From NCBI RefSeq assembly GCF_003063335.1, contig NZ_NERX01000004.1, forward strand, positions 124,001 to 188,000: DNA of 64,000 nucleotides. Reading direction: 5' to 3'. Position 1 is the first letter of the stretch. Each line of letters opens with the position of its first letter. The stretch is from Limnohabitans sp. MMS-10A-192 (GTDB taxonomy: Bacteria; Pseudomonadota; Gammaproteobacteria; Burkholderiales; Burkholderiaceae_C). The notes beneath the pieces are model-generated. The model was not told where the DNA came from. It was given only the letters and a program-made list of their open reading frames with translations, and did no database searches. Positions 61,678 to 64,000 of the stretch are shown here, piece after piece. Both the position numbers and the translations under genes were made by a program.

Positions 61678-62304
61678 TCACAACGACTGCCGATAGCGCT
61701 CCAGCATCTGGGCTTGCGTTTCGGCTTCGATCTCTTCGCCTTTGAAAGCGCGGATCTGGTCACGCATCATCTCGGCCATGCTGGGCAGCTGCGCCCGGTT
61801 GGCGTGGCGTGAGGCGTCCCACAACTGCGAGCGCATCAGCGACTTGCCGCAATGCAAATACACCGACGCCACCGCCACGCGAATGGCCAGCGCAGGCGTG
61901 CGCCGCGCATCGGCGCACAGCGCCAAGTCAGCCGGGTCGGTGGACAGCACAGCGCGGCCATTCACCCGCAAAGTCTCGTCAAAACCCGGCACCATGAACA
62001 ACAAGCCAATACGCCCGGTGGCGATGATGTTCTCCAGCGTGTCCAGCCGGTTATTGCCCGGTGCGTCGGGCACCAGCAGCGTCTGCGCGTCCAGCACCTT
62101 GACGAACCCCGGCTCACCCCCGCGAGGCGAAGCGTCCATGTCGCCCGCTTGACCCGTGCTGGCCAGCACCACAAACGGCGACAGCCCAATGAACTGCACC
62201 GCATGTGCGTCCAGCGCCGGGATTTCCTTTTTGAGCGAACGCTCACGGGCGGGGCCGTACAGGGCGCGCAGGGCGGCGAGGGTGGTGATGTCTGGGGTGG
62301 TCAT
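61678..62304 (-). CDS. Pyridoxamine 5'-phosphate oxidase-family FMN protein
   Basis: A 208-residue split-barrel flavoprotein of the MSMEG_1061-like subgroup: PFVVLASTGQAGDMDASPRGGEPGFVKVLDAQTLLVPDAPGNNR, then IGLLFMVPGFDETLRVNGRA, and the C-terminal CGKSLMRSQLWD. Probably a general FMN-dependent reductase. Gene runs leftward; the 139-bp gap to the SRAP-like gene holds no clear element. Confidence 0.9.
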   Translation of the reverse strand: MTTPDITTLAALRALYGPARERSLKKEIPALDAHAVQFIGLSPFVVLASTGQAGDMDASPRGGEPGFVKVLDAQTLLVPDAPGNNRLDTLENIIATGRIGLLFMVPGFDETLRVNGRAVLSTDPADLALCADARRTPALAIRVAVASVYLHCGKSLMRSQLWDASRHANRAQLPSMAEMMRDQIRAFKGEEIEAETQAQMLERYRQSL

Positions 62305-62372
62305 GGTGGGTGTGACTTGCTAAAGCGCGGTGCGGGGTGACTGGCCGTCCAGTGCCGGCATCACTGTGCAAT

Positions 62373-62681
62373 TCATACCATCTGAATGACCAGTTTTTTG
62401 CCACAAGCCTGCGCGTATTTGCGCAGTGTGGCAAAAGAGGGCGAATGTTTTTCGCTGCGCAAAGACGCCTCCAGCCTGGACACAGCGGAAACAGTCGTTC
62501 CCATGCGAGTGGCCACTTCCGCTTGGGTCAGGCCTGCGGCTTGACGTGCTTCAAGCATGGCATGCAGTGCGGTGTATTCCTCTTCCAGTTCGTCAAACGC
62601 CTTTTGCACACCGGGCTTGCCCAGCAGTGCTTTGCGAAAAGCCGCGTCATGCGGCACGGGTTTGTAGCCAGTTTCAGCCAT
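62373..62681 (-). CDS. higA: HigA-type antitoxin
   Basis: A 102-residue Xre-family HTH protein: RQAAGLTQAEVATRMGTTVSAVSRLEASL (HTH about 50-78). Start ATG 62681, with AAGGA eight bases upstream, overlaps the toxin stop by eight bases. The order toxin-then-antitoxin is that of HigBA systems. It should repress its own operon through the palindrome at 63012. Confidence 0.87.
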   Translation of the reverse strand: MAETGYKPVPHDAAFRKALLGKPGVQKAFDELEEEYTALHAMLEARQAAGLTQAEVATRMGTTVSAVSRLEASLRSEKHSPSFATLRKYAQACGKKLVIQMV

Positions 62682-63000
62682 GGTGCACATCCTTCAGTCG
62701 TTTACGGGCCAGCCGAAGCTCAGCATCCGGGGTCTCTTGTGTCTTTTTCACGAACGAGTGCAGCACCACGATGGATCTGCCCACCTGCGTGCAGTAAAAC
62801 ACCCGACCAATACCTTCTGGCCCCTTGGGGCGTAACTCAAACAGTCCGTTGCCCATCGCTTTGGAGTGGGGCATACGAAGGTCCGCACCGTGAATGGCCA
62901 TGGCATCTGTGAGCCGCACATAGTCTGCAACGATGCCTGCGGGCATGGACATCACCTCGCGCCGGACTTTGTCATTGAAGTAGGTGATGGACCAATTCAT
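62674..63000 (-). CDS. higB: HigB/RelE-type toxin
   Basis: A 108-residue RelE-superfamily mRNA interferase candidate: MNWSITYFNDKVRREVMSMP, GADLRMPHSKAMGNGLFELRPKGPEGIGRVFYCTQVGRSIVVLHSFVKKTQETPDAELRLARKR. The basic C-terminal pattern (KKT...LARKR) is typical. ATG 63000 is the first gene of the pair. Confidence 0.88.
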   Translation of the reverse strand: MNWSITYFNDKVRREVMSMPAGIVADYVRLTDAMAIHGADLRMPHSKAMGNGLFELRPKGPEGIGRVFYCTQVGRSIVVLHSFVKKTQETPDAELRLARKRLKDVHHG

Positions 63001-63011
63001 GGAAAAAGATG

Positions 63012-63027
63012 TTAGCACATTTGCTAA
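63012..63027. promoter_or_regulatory. Operator palindrome of the higBA module
   Basis: TTAGCA-CATT-TGCTAA, perfect 6-bp arms, ending 11 bp before the higB start codon. The position suits autorepression by HigA. Confidence 0.75.
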
Positions 63028-63048
63028 TAAATGGACGCCGCTTTGAAG

Positions 63049-63588
63049 CTAAAACCCCGACCCCGGCTTACTCAAAAACACCAGCTCCTCGGGCGTGGAC
63101 TCGCGGCCCAGGATGGCGTTGCGGTGGGGGTAGCGGCCGAAGCGCTCGATGATGGCTTGGTGGCGCTGCTCGAAGCGCAGGGTGTCTTCAAGGCCCGGCT
63201 GCGCAAACAGGAGGGCGGCTTGGGTGTGCACCAGGGCGGACTCGCTGTGCATGTAGGGCATATAGGCAAAGCTGCGCTGCGCCAGGGGCAGGCTGCAGTC
63301 CTGCCCACTGGCCACCAGCTCTTGCGCCAGCGCCAAGGCCAGCGCGTCTTGCGCAAAGGCTTGGGGGGTGTCGCGGTAGACGTTGCGCGAGAACTGGTCG
63401 AGCACCAAGACCTCGGCCAAGCGCCCCTCGGGCGTGGCGCGCCAAGCAAACAACTCACACCGAGCTGCCGCCGTCAGCGTGGCACCGAAGCGGGCGCGGA
63501 TGGTTTCGTCCAAGGCGGCGTCTTTGGCGAAGTGGTGCTTTGGGGTGAGTTCGGTGAACCAGAAGTGGAGGATCTTTTCTGGACTCAT
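63049..63588 (-). CDS. DUF924 family protein
   Basis: A 179-residue protein: KILHFWFTELTPKHHFAKDAALDETIRARFG, LVLDQFSRNVYRDTPQAFAQD, MPYMHSESALVHTQAALLF, ERFGRYPHRNAILGRESTPEELVFL. The family is TPR-like and all-helical with a conserved DQF.RN motif; function unestablished. It lies upstream of the higBA module on the same strand. Confidence 0.9.
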   Translation of the reverse strand: MSPEKILHFWFTELTPKHHFAKDAALDETIRARFGATLTAAARCELFAWRATPEGRLAEVLVLDQFSRNVYRDTPQAFAQDALALALAQELVASGQDCSLPLAQRSFAYMPYMHSESALVHTQAALLFAQPGLEDTLRFEQRHQAIIERFGRYPHRNAILGRESTPEELVFLSKPGSGF

Positions 63589-63600
63589 ATTGCCAACAGA

Positions 63601-64000
63601 TTAGGCTGCTGCGTTGATATCCAGTGACATTGGCATATGGTCGCTTACGCTAAGCCACTGATGACTGTCACCGATTTGAATTTTGCAATGTTGCAGCAAG
63701 TCATCGGACACAAAAACATAGTCGATGTGATAAGACTTGCTCAAGTTGCGTTGGAGAAAGAAAGTGGGTGTAGTTTCTTCTCCTTGGCGCTCACACTTTT
63801 GATGGTGATAAACACTTTGGAGCCCAATGTCAGCTAATTCTTCGACCACATCAGAGTGGTTCCACCAGCGATCTGGCTTGTCCCATATTCGATTGCTATT
63901 GAAATCACCCAACACAATGGTGTTGCCATTACGAAGCTGGTCTCTGTGGATTTGCAGGTATTTCCAAAGTTGCCCAATGTAGCGGAAGGCGTCGGCATTT
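63601..64000 (-). CDS. Endonuclease/exonuclease/phosphatase-family protein (5' end outside window)
   Basis: C-terminal 132 codons of an EEP-fold hydrolase. Visible: IVLGDFNSNRIWD (metal Asp/Asn), YHIDYVFVSDDLL and the terminal LSVSDHMPMSLDI with catalytic Asp-His. The N-terminus with the Glu motif is beyond base 64000. The coding sequence is clearly more AT-rich than its neighbours. Could be a nuclease or a phosphodiesterase. Confidence 0.88.
   Translation of the reverse strand, partial: NADAFRYIGQLWKYLQIHRDQLRNGNTIVLGDFNSNRIWDKPDRWWNHSDVVEELADIGLQSVYHHQKCERQGEETTPTFFLQRNLSKSYHIDYVFVSDDLLQHCKIQIGDSHQWLSVSDHMPMSLDINAAA

Overview
The window is a gene-dense, GC-rich chromosomal segment of a betaproteobacterium, most likely Burkholderiales/Comamonadaceae (a Limnohabitans- or Rhodoferax-like genome). 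I infer this from gene content and order: an orphan Bug-type periplasmic binding protein, TRAP transporters, an hpaR-G1-G2-E-D-F-H-I block, a glnA-small secreted protein-ntrB-ntrC locus, an ilvE-zinc finger-glycosyltransferase block, and rsmI facing yraN-diaA-dolP. No rRNA, tRNA, CRISPR array, insertion sequence or prophage was seen. About 70 protein genes are supported; the first (dctM) and last (an EEP-family hydrolase) run off the window.

Layout: 1-4511 is a leftward operon (2-hydroxyacid dehydrogenase, gluconokinase, alpha/beta-barrel protein, dctP-dctQ-dctM) facing a LacI-family regulator at 4694. Two perfect palindromes of the same consensus lie between them, so this looks like a sugar-acid (gluconate/2-ketogluconate type) uptake and catabolism unit. 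6037-13865 holds a second hydroxyacid dehydrogenase, a cupin, an RhlE helicase, a Bug protein, a DnaQ-like exonuclease, and pyrE back-to-back with exonuclease III. 14094-18727 carries a methyltransferase, a glyoxalase-II-like hydrolase, DUF2237, a Cys-rich mini-protein, an M48 peptidase and an AmpG-like permease. 18910-20835 is a Cpx-like two-component system with a candidate Cpx-type box. 20851-24682 is ilvE, a zinc-finger protein and three glycosyltransferases, probably for LPS core or surface glycan. 24728-27649 has a small membrane protein, radA and a nitronate monooxygenase.

27733-34526 encodes the homoprotocatechuate meta-cleavage pathway (HpaR, G1, G2, E, D, F, H, I), which takes 3,4-dihydroxyphenylacetate to pyruvate and succinic semialdehyde; the upstream monooxygenase HpaBC is absent here. 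It is followed by a class II aldolase-like protein, a PanE-like reductase and a DMT exporter. 37583-40171 is rsmI facing yraN-diaA-dolP. 40231-50625 is mixed housekeeping: a beta-hydroxyacid dehydrogenase, PLP homeostasis protein, EttA, RsuA, a hydrolase, a YncE-like propeller, a deacetylase, a fatty-acid hydroxylase family protein, an EI24 protein and a CinA-like protein. 50627-55378 is a textbook nitrogen-control locus: two NtrC sites, a sigma-54 promoter, glnA, a small secreted protein, ntrB and ntrC. 55436-63588 has a ferredoxin, a paired L,D-transpeptidase and TPR protein, two pseudouridine synthases, a nitroreductase, a SRAP-like protein without its catalytic cysteine, a PPOX-type flavoprotein, a HigBA toxin-antitoxin module and DUF924.

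The most distinctive non-genic signal is a dispersed palindromic repeat (cores like CCCGGGTCAAGCCCGGG flanked by ATGGAT and ATGACA), found in ten intergenic clusters. In several places one half has expanded in tandem. The best case is a 21-bp in-frame repeat directly ahead of hpaF that would encode a perfect heptad repeat.
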